NCBI GenBank assembly: GCA_945878725.1
Contig: CAMCTY010000007.1
Span: 39,035 to 103,034, forward strand
Direction: 5' to 3'
DNA length: 64,000 bases
Source of the DNA: Bifidobacterium breve
GTDB lineage: Bacteria; Actinomycetota; Acidimicrobiia; Acidimicrobiales; Acidimicrobilacustridaceae
Shown here one piece after another: positions 24,348 to 32,086 of this stretch. Within the stretch, counting starts at the first letter, position 1. Each line of letters starts with the position of its first letter. The position numbers were made by a program, and so were the translations under genes. The notes beneath the pieces are model-generated. The model saw only the letters and a list, made by a program, of their open reading frames with translations. It ran no database searches and had not been told where the DNA came from.

Positions 24348-25432
24348 ACACCATCCCTTCCGTCGACGGAATCCTCAGCGCGGCTCAGGTCCTTGAGACC
24401 GCCGAGGCCATCGCGTCATGGCAACTCCCCAACGGGATGATCCCGTGGTTCCCGGGCGGACATTCCGATCCTTGGAACCATGTCGAAGGAGCGATGGCTC
24501 TTGACCTCGCCGGACTTCGAACTGAAGCCGAGCGCGGCTACCAATGGCTGTCGGACATTCAGCGTCCCGACGGATCGTGGCATCAGTACTACCTCGCCGA
24601 CAGCATCGAGCAGGACAAGCTCGACGCCAACACCGTTGCGTACATTGCGGCCGGCGTGTGGCATCACTGGTTGCTTACTGCCGATCTCGGATTCGTCGAG
24701 ACCATGTGGCCGGTCGTCGAATCCGCCATCGATTTCGTTCTCGATCTGCAGACGCCACGCGGAGAGATCCTGTGGGCCCGCCACGCTGATGGCACCCCGT
24801 GGTCATTTGCGTTGCTCACCGGTTCCTCAAGCATCTGCCACAGTCTTCGCTGCGCAGTTGCAATCGCCGAGTTGCTCGATCACGAGCGCCCCGATTGGGA
24901 ACTGAGCGTCGCCCGCCTCGCTCAGGTAATTAGCCAACATTGCGCTGGCGATGCCCCCGATGCATTCGCACCCAAGGCCCGTTGGGCAATGGACTGGTAT
25001 TACCCGGTGCTCGGTGGAATTCTCACCGGTGATCGGGCCCGTGCCCATCTCGATGCCCGACGCAATACCTTCGTGGTCGAAGACCGCGGCGTTCGTTGTG
25101 TCAGCGACCGACCGTGGGTCACTGCCGCCGAAACCTGCGAATGCATGATGGCCGAACTCTCCGTGGGCAACACCGAGAACGCTCTCAAGCTCTTCACCTG
25201 GGCACAGGCTCTGCGCGACACCGACGGTCATTACTGGACCGGCATCGTGTTCCCCGATGAGATCCATTTCCCCGGCGACGAGCGCACTACCTACACCGAT
25301 GCCGCCGTCATCCTTGCCGCCGATGCACTCAGTCGAACCTCAACCGCTTCGGGGCTGTTCATCGATCACCACGCGCTTCCGCCGCTCGTCGATCTTGATA
25401 CCGACACGCCGCTGAACGATCGAGCCGACTGA
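24344..25432 (+). CDS. Alpha/alpha-toroid (prenyltransferase/glycosidase-like) protein
   Basis: 362 residues, rich in Trp/Asp and built of helical repeats such as SWQLPNGMIPWFPGGHSDPWNHVEGAMALDLAG, YQWLSDIQRPDGSWHQYY and DTDGHYWTGIVFPDE. QxPDGSW elements are typical of (alpha/alpha)6 barrels in squalene cyclases and prenyltransferases; comparable actinobacterial proteins are labelled prenyltransferase but lack the DxDD cyclase motif, and none is seen here. A glycoside-processing role would suit the neighbouring glycosyltransferase. The ATG at 24344 overlaps the methyltransferase stop (ATGA); an upstream extension overlaps that gene and is rejected. Function not assigned. Confidence 0.8.
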   Translation: MNTIPSVDGILSAAQVLETAEAIASWQLPNGMIPWFPGGHSDPWNHVEGAMALDLAGLRTEAERGYQWLSDIQRPDGSWHQYYLADSIEQDKLDANTVAYIAAGVWHHWLLTADLGFVETMWPVVESAIDFVLDLQTPRGEILWARHADGTPWSFALLTGSSSICHSLRCAVAIAELLDHERPDWELSVARLAQVISQHCAGDAPDAFAPKARWAMDWYYPVLGGILTGDRARAHLDARRNTFVVEDRGVRCVSDRPWVTAAETCECMMAELSVGNTENALKLFTWAQALRDTDGHYWTGIVFPDEIHFPGDERTTYTDAAVILAADALSRTSTASGLFIDHHALPPLVDLDTDTPLNDRAD

Positions 25433-25440
25433 CGCTGCGC

Positions 25441-26067
25441 TCAGGCGATTCGGCGCAGCACCCGCAACGAACCGGTGGCCGAGACATCCTCGAACTCTCC
25501 GGACTCAAGCGCGCGGCAGTAAATCTCAAACGGTGGCCGGCCGCCATCGGCGGGATCAGGAAACACATCGTGGATCGCCAGCAACCCGCCTGTTTCGACC
25601 CAAGGGGTCCACAGTTCAAAGTCACGATGGGCCGGTTCTGAGCCATGGCCGCCATCAATGAACAGGAACGACAGCGGGATCTTCCAGTGTTTACCGACTG
25701 TCGGTGAATCACCGACCAGAGCGATCACGTGTTGCTCAAGCCCTGCATCAAACAACGTGCGCCGAAAACGCGGCAGCGTGTCAATCTTTCCGACCTCCGG
25801 ATCGACGAGGTCCGGCTCATGCCATTCCCAACCGGGTTGGTTCTCTTCAGAGCCACGATGATGATCCAACGCGAACAGTTCGGTATTACGCTCACGCGCA
25901 GCGGCACCGAGGTAGATCGCGGACTTGCCGCAATAGCTTCCGATTTCCAGCATCGGTGATGACGCGTCAGGCACACCACACGCGGCCGCGTGAAGCGCCA
26001 GACCTTCATCGGGAGGCATGAAGCCGCGTGCCGATTCCGCCAACGCAATGAGCGTTGCGTCCATCAT
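25441..26067 (-). CDS. Class I SAM-dependent methyltransferase (Methyltransf_24 / CmcI-like)
   Basis: 208 residues. SPMLEIGSYCGKSAIYLGAAA is the SAM-binding motif; FALDHHRGSEENQPGWEWHEP, SFLFIDGGHGSEPAHRDFELW and GGLLAIHDVFPDP with metal-type Asp/His residues place it with CmcI-type sugar or antibiotic methyltransferases. Starts 5 bp after the GtrA stop on the minus strand and is convergent with the toroid gene (8 bp apart). Substrate unknown; a cell-surface saccharide is plausible given the neighbours. Confidence 0.85.
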   Translation of the reverse strand: MMDATLIALAESARGFMPPDEGLALHAAACGVPDASSPMLEIGSYCGKSAIYLGAAARERNTELFALDHHRGSEENQPGWEWHEPDLVDPEVGKIDTLPRFRRTLFDAGLEQHVIALVGDSPTVGKHWKIPLSFLFIDGGHGSEPAHRDFELWTPWVETGGLLAIHDVFPDPADGGRPPFEIYCRALESGEFEDVSATGSLRVLRRIA

Positions 26068-26072
26068 CGGTG

Positions 26073-26564
26073 TCAGTCCTCGTCAGGCGTGTCGTCTTCG
26101 AAGACCTCGACGTGGAACAAGCGGTCGAGGACGAAGAAGCGGATGACCCACAAGATTCCGAAGGCGGCCAACTGGACAACGTTGATGACGAGTTTTGTGT
26201 CGGTGAATCCATGGGCAACCCAGATGGCGATGGTCGACAAAGCAAGCCCGGCCGCTGTGAACAGCCAGAACGGAAGCACTTCTTTCTTCCAGTGGCTCTT
26301 GCCCCGCTTGCCCCAGACCCACGCCCGGTTCATGTAATAGGCAGGGACCGCCGAGATCGCAACCGCCACGAAATTCGCCCAACTCGGACTCAGCGGACTC
26401 TGAAGCGCGAACAGCAGACTCTGCCCGACGATGACGTTGATAACGGCAACCAAGCTGTAGCGAAGTCCCTTGGTACGGACCAGCCCGACGACATGACCCA
26501 CGAGCCCCGACGGTTCAGGCATGGGTGTGATCGTGTGCTCGGGCGCTGCTGCCTCGGAAGTCAT
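26073..26564 (-). CDS. GtrA-family membrane protein
   Basis: 163 residues from the ATG at 26564 (a TTG at 26582 would add six). Four TM helices: LRYSLVAVINVIVGQSLLFAL, ANFVAVAISAVPAYYMNRAWVW, FWLFTAAGLALSTIAIWVAH and VVQLAAFGILWVIRFFVLDRL. The N(x)3-R(x)W element after TM2 is the family hallmark. GtrA proteins are thought to move or hold polyprenyl-linked sugars across the membrane. Upstream partner of the methyltransferase; the glycosyltransferase genes nearby fit a surface-glycan role. Confidence 0.88.
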   Translation of the reverse strand: MTSEAAAPEHTITPMPEPSGLVGHVVGLVRTKGLRYSLVAVINVIVGQSLLFALQSPLSPSWANFVAVAISAVPAYYMNRAWVWGKRGKSHWKKEVLPFWLFTAAGLALSTIAIWVAHGFTDTKLVINVVQLAAFGILWVIRFFVLDRLFHVEVFEDDTPDED

Positions 26565-26643
26565 TGTCTGTGCACGCTCCAAGCGCTAGGTCGAACTCAA
26601 GAACCTTACTTGGCGGCGATTCTGCCCCCGTACCGAAGGGTGC

Positions 26644-27834
26644 TTAGTCGACGAGTGCGTTGGCCCTCGCCACTCGACTCAGCCATTCACCGCTTGGCTT
26701 CACCGTTCGACGCTGCGTCGGGCGGTCGACATCGATAATTCCGAATCGGGGTCGGTAGCCGAATGCCCATTCGAAATTGTCCATCAGACTCCAGTAGGTG
26801 TAGCCGCCGACGTCGATTCCGTCATCGATACAGGCAAGGACCCCACGGAGGGCCTGCGTCACATAATCGCGGCGCTGATCGTCATCGTTGGTACCGATTC
26901 CGTTCTCGGTGACGATCAATGGCACGGAACCGCCGGTGAACTCCCACGCTCGGCGAAGACACGCCTCAAGCGACTGCGGATAGAACTCGTAGCCCATCGG
27001 CAGCGTCGGGACACCGTCTTCGGGACCGAGGATCCCGCGAGCATCGAAGCGCATGCGGCTGTAGACCTGCACGCCGAGGAAGTCGTCGTTACGAGCGAGG
27101 TCGAGGAACCGATCTTCCATCATTGCGCGGGTTGCATCGCGTTGGGCAAGCGCACCTACATCATCCGCCGGAACGGCCTGGTAATCAGTCATCGACAACG
27201 TGAGTCCGACTGGGAAGTCGCCGGGCCCGGCCTTGAGGATCGGGACAACACGTTCGTGAGCAGCGAGAAAGTTCTCGTTCGTCGCGTTGAACAACGCGTC
27301 GTCGGTGAGGCCGGGAGGAAACAGCGCCATCTGATAACCGATGAACGACACGATGTTCGGTTCGTTGATGGTGCAGGCCTTGCCGATCAAATCGCCGATG
27401 TGGGCGACACTGCGTTCGGCGAAGCGAAGAAAAAGATCGACGGTCGATGCGGTGTGCCAGCCGCCCTGTGCCACGACCCATCTCGGTGTCGTGAAATGGT
27501 GGAACGTCACCACCGGTTCGATGCCGTGTTCATGACACGAGGCGCACACCCGTCGGTAGTGATCAAGAGCAGCGAGCGAGAACTCGCCCGGTTCGGGTTC
27601 GATCCTTGACCACTCGATCGAAAATCGGTAGTTGTCGAAGCCGAGCGCAGCACACAGAGCGATATCGGAGTCGTACCTGTTCAACTGGTCGCAGGCGTCG
27701 CCGCTCGGTTCCTCACATGGGGTCCCCTCGGCGTGTTCCCACGCCCACCAATCGTTGTTCCAATTCCCGCCTTCCACCTGATGTGCGGCCGTTGCCGTGC
27801 CCCATTGGAAACCGTTCGGGAATTGAAGAGCCAT
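26644..27834 (-). CDS. Glycoside hydrolase family 1 beta-glucosidase
   Basis: 396 residues, somewhat shorter than the usual 440-470. FPNGFQWGTATAAHQVEGG at the N-terminus is the GH1 signature; acid/base Glu158 in CTINEPN and nucleophile Glu310 in VTENGIGT are intact; YWSLMDNFEWAFGYRPRFG closes the active site. Cytoplasmic (no signal), so it would act on imported disaccharides or glycosides. ATG at 27834 is preceded 6 nt upstream by TATTGT on the same strand and no RBS, a leaderless arrangement. Divergent from tesB. Confidence 0.95.
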   Translation of the reverse strand: MALQFPNGFQWGTATAAHQVEGGNWNNDWWAWEHAEGTPCEEPSGDACDQLNRYDSDIALCAALGFDNYRFSIEWSRIEPEPGEFSLAALDHYRRVCASCHEHGIEPVVTFHHFTTPRWVVAQGGWHTASTVDLFLRFAERSVAHIGDLIGKACTINEPNIVSFIGYQMALFPPGLTDDALFNATNENFLAAHERVVPILKAGPGDFPVGLTLSMTDYQAVPADDVGALAQRDATRAMMEDRFLDLARNDDFLGVQVYSRMRFDARGILGPEDGVPTLPMGYEFYPQSLEACLRRAWEFTGGSVPLIVTENGIGTNDDDQRRDYVTQALRGVLACIDDGIDVGGYTYWSLMDNFEWAFGYRPRFGIIDVDRPTQRRTVKPSGEWLSRVARANALVD

Positions 27835-27840
27835 TCGGCG

Positions 27841-27846
27841 ACAATA
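27841..27846 (-). promoter_or_regulatory. -10 element of a leaderless promoter for the GH1 gene
   Basis: TATTGT on the minus strand ends 6 nt before the ATG at 27834. Confidence 0.5.
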
Positions 27847-27938
27847 GTTTCCAGACTCATGCCTTTGCTTCGTGAACTCAGCACCAATTCCTCGTCAAAG
27901 CAGGTGCAACTACCGCCGGAATGTGGGAGATTCAGAAG

Positions 27939-28790
27939 GTGACCCAGTCGGCTGTCGATTCACTCCTCACCCTCCTTGATCTCGAATCGATCGAGGTCAA
28001 TATTTTCCGTGGCGGTAGTCCGCCGGCCGAACGCCAGCGCGTCTTCGGCGGCCAGGTAGCCGGGCAGGCGCTCATTGCTGCGGCCCGCACGGTTGAACCC
28101 GAAACCCGGGTCCATTCTCTTCACGCGTATTTCCTCCGCCCCGGCGATTCGCGTGTTCCCATCCTCTACGAGGTCCAGCGCATTCGCGACGGCCTTTCGT
28201 TCACGACGCGTCGGGTGACAGCCATCCAACACGGCCGTGCCATCTTCAGCCTTTCGGCGTCGTTCCAAGTTCCCGAGGACGGTTTCGACCACTCGGCGGA
28301 GATGCCGGAAGTTCCCGCTCCGGAATCGCTTCCGAACCTTCAGGAGCGCTGGGCTCAAGCCGCAGCCGAGACCGGCGACCAACGCTTCGAGTTCGATCTT
28401 CCATTCGATCTGCGCAACTGCGATTGGGGCCCGGAAGACCGGCAAAAGGCGCTCCCGCCGTATCAGCGCATCTGGCTTAAGGCCACCGGTTCACTCCCCG
28501 ACGATCCGGTTCTCCATGCCTGCGTGCTCACCTACGCATCGGACATGACCCTTCTCGATACTGCACTGCTGCCCCACGGACTCGGCCCCATCGACGACGT
28601 ATTCATGGCCAGCCTTGATCACGCCATGTGGTTCCACCGCCCGTTCCGCGCCGACGAGTGGCTGCTCTATGCACAGGACAGTCCGTCAGCATCCGGCGGG
28701 CGCGGATTCGCCCGTGGCTCGGTATTCACCGCCGACGGCAAACTCGCCGTCACGGTGGTTCAGGAAGGTCTGGTTCGCCCGCCGCGCTAG
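27939..28790 (+). CDS. tesB: Acyl-CoA thioesterase II
   Basis: Hydrolyses acyl-CoA to fatty acid and CoA; double hot-dog fold, about 283 residues. N-terminal hot-dog with RQRVFGGQVAGQALIAAARTV and VHSLHAYFLRPGD; C-terminal hot-dog with TYASDMTLLDT, SLDHAMWFHRPFRADEWLLY (catalytic Asp), SASGGRGFARGSVF and VTVVQEGLVR (catalytic Gln). GTG at 27939 with GGGAG 10 nt upstream is preferred; an in-frame ATG at 27921 adds six residues. Convergent with the sortase-like gene. Confidence 0.93.
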   Translation: MTQSAVDSLLTLLDLESIEVNIFRGGSPPAERQRVFGGQVAGQALIAAARTVEPETRVHSLHAYFLRPGDSRVPILYEVQRIRDGLSFTTRRVTAIQHGRAIFSLSASFQVPEDGFDHSAEMPEVPAPESLPNLQERWAQAAAETGDQRFEFDLPFDLRNCDWGPEDRQKALPPYQRIWLKATGSLPDDPVLHACVLTYASDMTLLDTALLPHGLGPIDDVFMASLDHAMWFHRPFRADEWLLYAQDSPSASGGRGFARGSVFTADGKLAVTVVQEGLVRPPR

Positions 28791-28810
28791 AGCGTTTTAG
28801 GCGTCGCGGT

Positions 28811-29995
28811 TCAGGTCCAAGCAGGCAGAAGCAGACTGAACGATTCAGACGCTAAGACTGCGAACGCCAACAGCGGCGGAACAGTCAGCAGGTAGGCGAT
28901 CTTCGGTGTCGAGCGGCGATAGAGCAAGACGGCTGCAGCAATCGCGGCACCGAGACACAAGAAGGCGAGAATCGTCACGGGCCACTTCGAGGTATCGCCC
29001 TGATTGCCCGTCGCGTCCATGCTGCGACCGTTCTGCGGTGTCGGCTCGAACGGCTTGCCCTTCATTACGGCGACAACGACAGTGGCCTCACCGGAGTTCC
29101 AGGGGAACACACTCGCAGAGGTGACGAGCGTCAGACGATTGTCGGTTGAAACACCGTAAAGACTGTTGAGCGGGATTGATCCACCGGAGAGCGCTGATTC
29201 GACCGCTTCGGTCGTGGTTGTCGTCGGAGCCTCCGACGTGGTGGTGGTCTCCTCAGCAGCAACGGTTGTCGTGGTTTCTACAACCGTTGTCTCCGTGACC
29301 GCAGCATCGCCTTCCGGCACGACAGTTGTCGATGTGGTCGTGGACACCGGAGTAGGCGCAGGAACCTCGGGCGCTGACGTTGGAGTGGCAGCATCGGTGA
29401 GTTCCACCGAACCCGTGTCAGTCACTTCGTAGAGCGACTGTCCTTGGGTGGTGGATACAACAATCTGATCGCCGACCTGAATCTTTTCGAGTTCACCGAA
29501 CGTACCGCCGTAGATCGAACGGCGACCGACGATGACGGAATTTCCCGGCTGACCCGGCGCCGCTGTGCCGGGAACATGACCCGGCCCAACCATCGTGTGC
29601 GAAGCGGAGGTTCCCTCGACAATGACCTGACGCATACCGAGGGCGCCGATCTCAACGATGCCGACCGCGGTTCCGACCCCGGGTGCGATCGAGGAGACCT
29701 CTACGCCACCAAGACCAGTTGACTGATTCGCCGACTGATCGATGCTGTATCGGTAGTCCTCAAGCAGAAGGCCTTGCTCTCGCTGTTGGAACATCGGTTC
29801 GACCAAGTACAAGACGATCCCGAGCATGGCTACAGCGATAACGAGCCAGAGGGCGACGAGTTGACCCGTTGCCAACGAGCGAGGCGGCTGGTTGGAATCC
29901 TCCGCCGATGTTTCCGAACCTTCGGCGGGTTTGATCTCGTCGCCAGCATCGCTGGATTCGTTCAGGGACGTTTCGGTATCAAGCACAGCGGTCAT
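28811..29995 (-). CDS. Sortase-fold (class E-like) membrane protein lacking the catalytic His, Cys and Arg
   Basis: 394 residues: N-terminal TM (about 47-67), a sortase domain (about 95-330), two C-terminal TMs (about 342-362 and 370-390). The fold is recognisable from VGPGHVPGTAAPGQPGNSVI, the FGELEKIQVGDQIVV strand and DNRLTLVTS. The active-site His of GHR is Arg158 (VGRRSIYGGTF), the Cys of TLxTC is Ser293 (TLVTSAS), and the usual following Arg is not found (FPWNSGEATVVVAV). A roughly 90-residue Thr/Val/Pro-rich insert separates the two halves. It is the last gene of the minus-strand surface-protein run. Probably a binding scaffold rather than a transpeptidase. The frame is intact, so it does not look like a pseudogene. 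Confidence 0.82.
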   Translation of the reverse strand: MTAVLDTETSLNESSDAGDEIKPAEGSETSAEDSNQPPRSLATGQLVALWLVIAVAMLGIVLYLVEPMFQQREQGLLLEDYRYSIDQSANQSTGLGGVEVSSIAPGVGTAVGIVEIGALGMRQVIVEGTSASHTMVGPGHVPGTAAPGQPGNSVIVGRRSIYGGTFGELEKIQVGDQIVVSTTQGQSLYEVTDTGSVELTDAATPTSAPEVPAPTPVSTTTSTTVVPEGDAAVTETTVVETTTTVAAEETTTTSEAPTTTTTEAVESALSGGSIPLNSLYGVSTDNRLTLVTSASVFPWNSGEATVVVAVMKGKPFEPTPQNGRSMDATGNQGDTSKWPVTILAFLCLGAAIAAAVLLYRRSTPKIAYLLTVPPLLAFAVLASESFSLLLPAWT

Positions 29996-29998
29996 TAG

Positions 29999-32086
29999 CT
30001 ACTTACCTGCTCGGCCGAAGAAATTGAGCTTTCCTGCCGTCGCCATCGCAGAGACAATCAGAAGACCCAAGACAGCAAGGAGTCCGCCGATGGCAATGAG
30101 GCCACTGGATGCCGATCCGTTGTTTAGCGATCCCATGTCGGCAAGAGCAGACGCAAGTTCCGCGTCGGCAAGAACCTGAGTGCCACCCCCCGCTGCTCCA
30201 GTTCCGGTAGCAGCGACAACCGCTGTCCTAGCCGCACCGCGACCGGCCACACCCGTCGCAGATGGAGCAACGACTGTGCCTCCACCCGGTCCGGCCGGTG
30301 CGCCTGTTGCTGCCGGTGTGCAGGTGTTCGCACCCGTACCGACCTGCGCGATTGCAGCGACCGCAGTGGCTTTAAGTTCGTCGGTGAGCGGCATCATGCC
30401 GCCAGGAAGATTGGCCTGTCCTTCATTCACGACGTAGTTCAGCCAGTTGTTCAACACAGTCTGAGAGCCCGAGCGGGGAGCACAAGACTTATCGACGAGT
30501 GGCGCCTTGGGAACGATCGCGTACTCGACATACGTCATCGGATAGGCGAGTTGTCCGTCAACATCCGGGCCCGAGGAGTCGACGAACTTTGTCGGGTCTG
30601 GCATGAGACGACCATCAGCGGTCGTGATCATCGTGGGGAGAGCCGCAACCATCGCATTTCGCGTTGGGCCCACGAAGTTGGCGCCGTTGGAGTCATAGGA
30701 GATCTGCGCTGGCGCCATTGCGAGCGCATTCGCCGTCGCGGCATCGGTGACAGCCCACACCCCTCCGTAATCGGATTTCGACAATCTCTTGATTGCTCTA
30801 TCGAGGGCCGTTCGACCAGTGAAGAGATCAAGGACACCGCCGAATGATGGGTTTGCAGTCGGAAGCTGCGAATAGGTGCCCCTCTCCATCCCTTGCTCAG
30901 GTCCGAACCTATTGTCGTCAGGAACCTTCCAGAGTGCGGGGCGTATCACATCAAAATGGTTGGTGAAGAACCACGAGGTTGCCTCGTCCTCAGCCGTTGC
31001 CCCCAAACTCACGGTCGATCGACTGAAGAAATCTGATCCGGCTATCTGCGGGTTACGAGAGAGAAAATCGTTCCGAAGCGGTTCTAAGCCCGAATAGGTA
31101 CCGGAAATAAATAGTGTGGCCTCGTCGATGGTCATCTTCACATTGGAATACGGAATCTTTTGCCCTCCGGGCCCTGGAGTGCCATTTCCAATCGCAAGCA
31201 CTACTGCATTGAGTGCAACGGGAATTGCGACTGAGTCTCGGGTGGCGATGGGTTCGCTCTCGGTTCCGGTACCGAACCCAAGACTCTTTTCATAACCAAC
31301 CGCTGAGTATGCAATATCGGTGTCGCCAGACGAGAAGAAATCCATTGCTGATTCTTCAGCAACGAACGTTTGAATTACCGCTGCTCCAGTTTGCGCTCCA
31401 GGAAGCTTGCACTGTTCGAGCGTCCAACGAATCCAGAGGTCAATCATCCGATCACTACTTGCTGCCGAAAGGGAATCGGTGGACTTGCCTCCGCAGCTGG
31501 CAACAGGGTCGTAGGTCTGATACGTGAGTTCCGTGACGAAAGGAATCCACCGATAATCGCCGGCTTCGTCTTCGCCCCGAACCTGAACCACCAAGGCACA
31601 CGGGTTGAATTCATCGCAAGTCAGCGTCTGCTCAGTCTCCTGGAAATCTGACCACACAGCCGTGCCTGTTCCCACGAACATCGGGAAGGTGTAGCCCGCG
31701 TCGGTGGTCACAAACTCTGTCGGTGGTTGCTCGGCAATCCGCAGGTCGCCGGACGTCGACAGCGGTGTCGGAGGGCAATTCGCCCCTCCGAGTCGAAAAT
31801 CCTCATTCGGATCATTTCCGCCGTTGGGTAGATACTGCACGCCAGGACGACAAACCTGCACACTGACCGTGTCCACCGGATGGTCAACATCGGTTTTGAT
31901 CGTGATGTTTATGATCTGACCATCGAGTAGCGACGACGTGGGCGTTACCGAAACGGTCCACGGCGTCGGAAAGTTCTCGATAGCCGCGTCCGCCTTCCGT
32001 TCCTGAGGAAACACGGTGACCGACATTGCAACAATCGCTAATGCAACCGCACAGATCGCGATTTTGCGCAAAGGCCTGAAGATCAT
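29999..32086 (-). CDS. Secreted PstS-like protein with an N-terminal four-cysteine (neocarzinostatin-like) domain
   Basis: 695 residues. Signal peptide (1-35), a four-Cys domain (about 42-190; Cys79, 104, 157, 163), then a PstS-type periplasmic-binding-protein region (about 190-560: MIDLWIRWTLEQC, AMDFFSSGDTDIAYSAVGYE, DSVAIPVALNAVVLAIGNG, MTIDEATLFISGTY), a Gly/Ala-rich linker and one C-terminal TM (about 660-680) followed by a basic tail. The cysteine domain shares SLLDGQxxN, C-R-x-G, VGTGT and CxxxxPCALVV with three neighbouring genes. Start overlaps the stop of the upstream FN3 protein (ATGA). It probably displays a phosphate-binding-like module on the surface. The ligand is unknown. Confidence 0.78.
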   Translation of the reverse strand: MIFRPLRKIAICAVALAIVAMSVTVFPQERKADAAIENFPTPWTVSVTPTSSLLDGQIINITIKTDVDHPVDTVSVQVCRPGVQYLPNGGNDPNEDFRLGGANCPPTPLSTSGDLRIAEQPPTEFVTTDAGYTFPMFVGTGTAVWSDFQETEQTLTCDEFNPCALVVQVRGEDEAGDYRWIPFVTELTYQTYDPVASCGGKSTDSLSAASSDRMIDLWIRWTLEQCKLPGAQTGAAVIQTFVAEESAMDFFSSGDTDIAYSAVGYEKSLGFGTGTESEPIATRDSVAIPVALNAVVLAIGNGTPGPGGQKIPYSNVKMTIDEATLFISGTYSGLEPLRNDFLSRNPQIAGSDFFSRSTVSLGATAEDEATSWFFTNHFDVIRPALWKVPDDNRFGPEQGMERGTYSQLPTANPSFGGVLDLFTGRTALDRAIKRLSKSDYGGVWAVTDAATANALAMAPAQISYDSNGANFVGPTRNAMVAALPTMITTADGRLMPDPTKFVDSSGPDVDGQLAYPMTYVEYAIVPKAPLVDKSCAPRSGSQTVLNNWLNYVVNEGQANLPGGMMPLTDELKATAVAAIAQVGTGANTCTPAATGAPAGPGGGTVVAPSATGVAGRGAARTAVVAATGTGAAGGGTQVLADAELASALADMGSLNNGSASSGLIAIGGLLAVLGLLIVSAMATAGKLNFFGRAGK

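Noticed and set aside
28811..29995. Pseudogene call for the sortase-like gene
   Set aside because: Frame, TM segments and scaffold are intact over 394 codons; several separate active-site changes with no frameshift fit a functional pseudoenzyme better.
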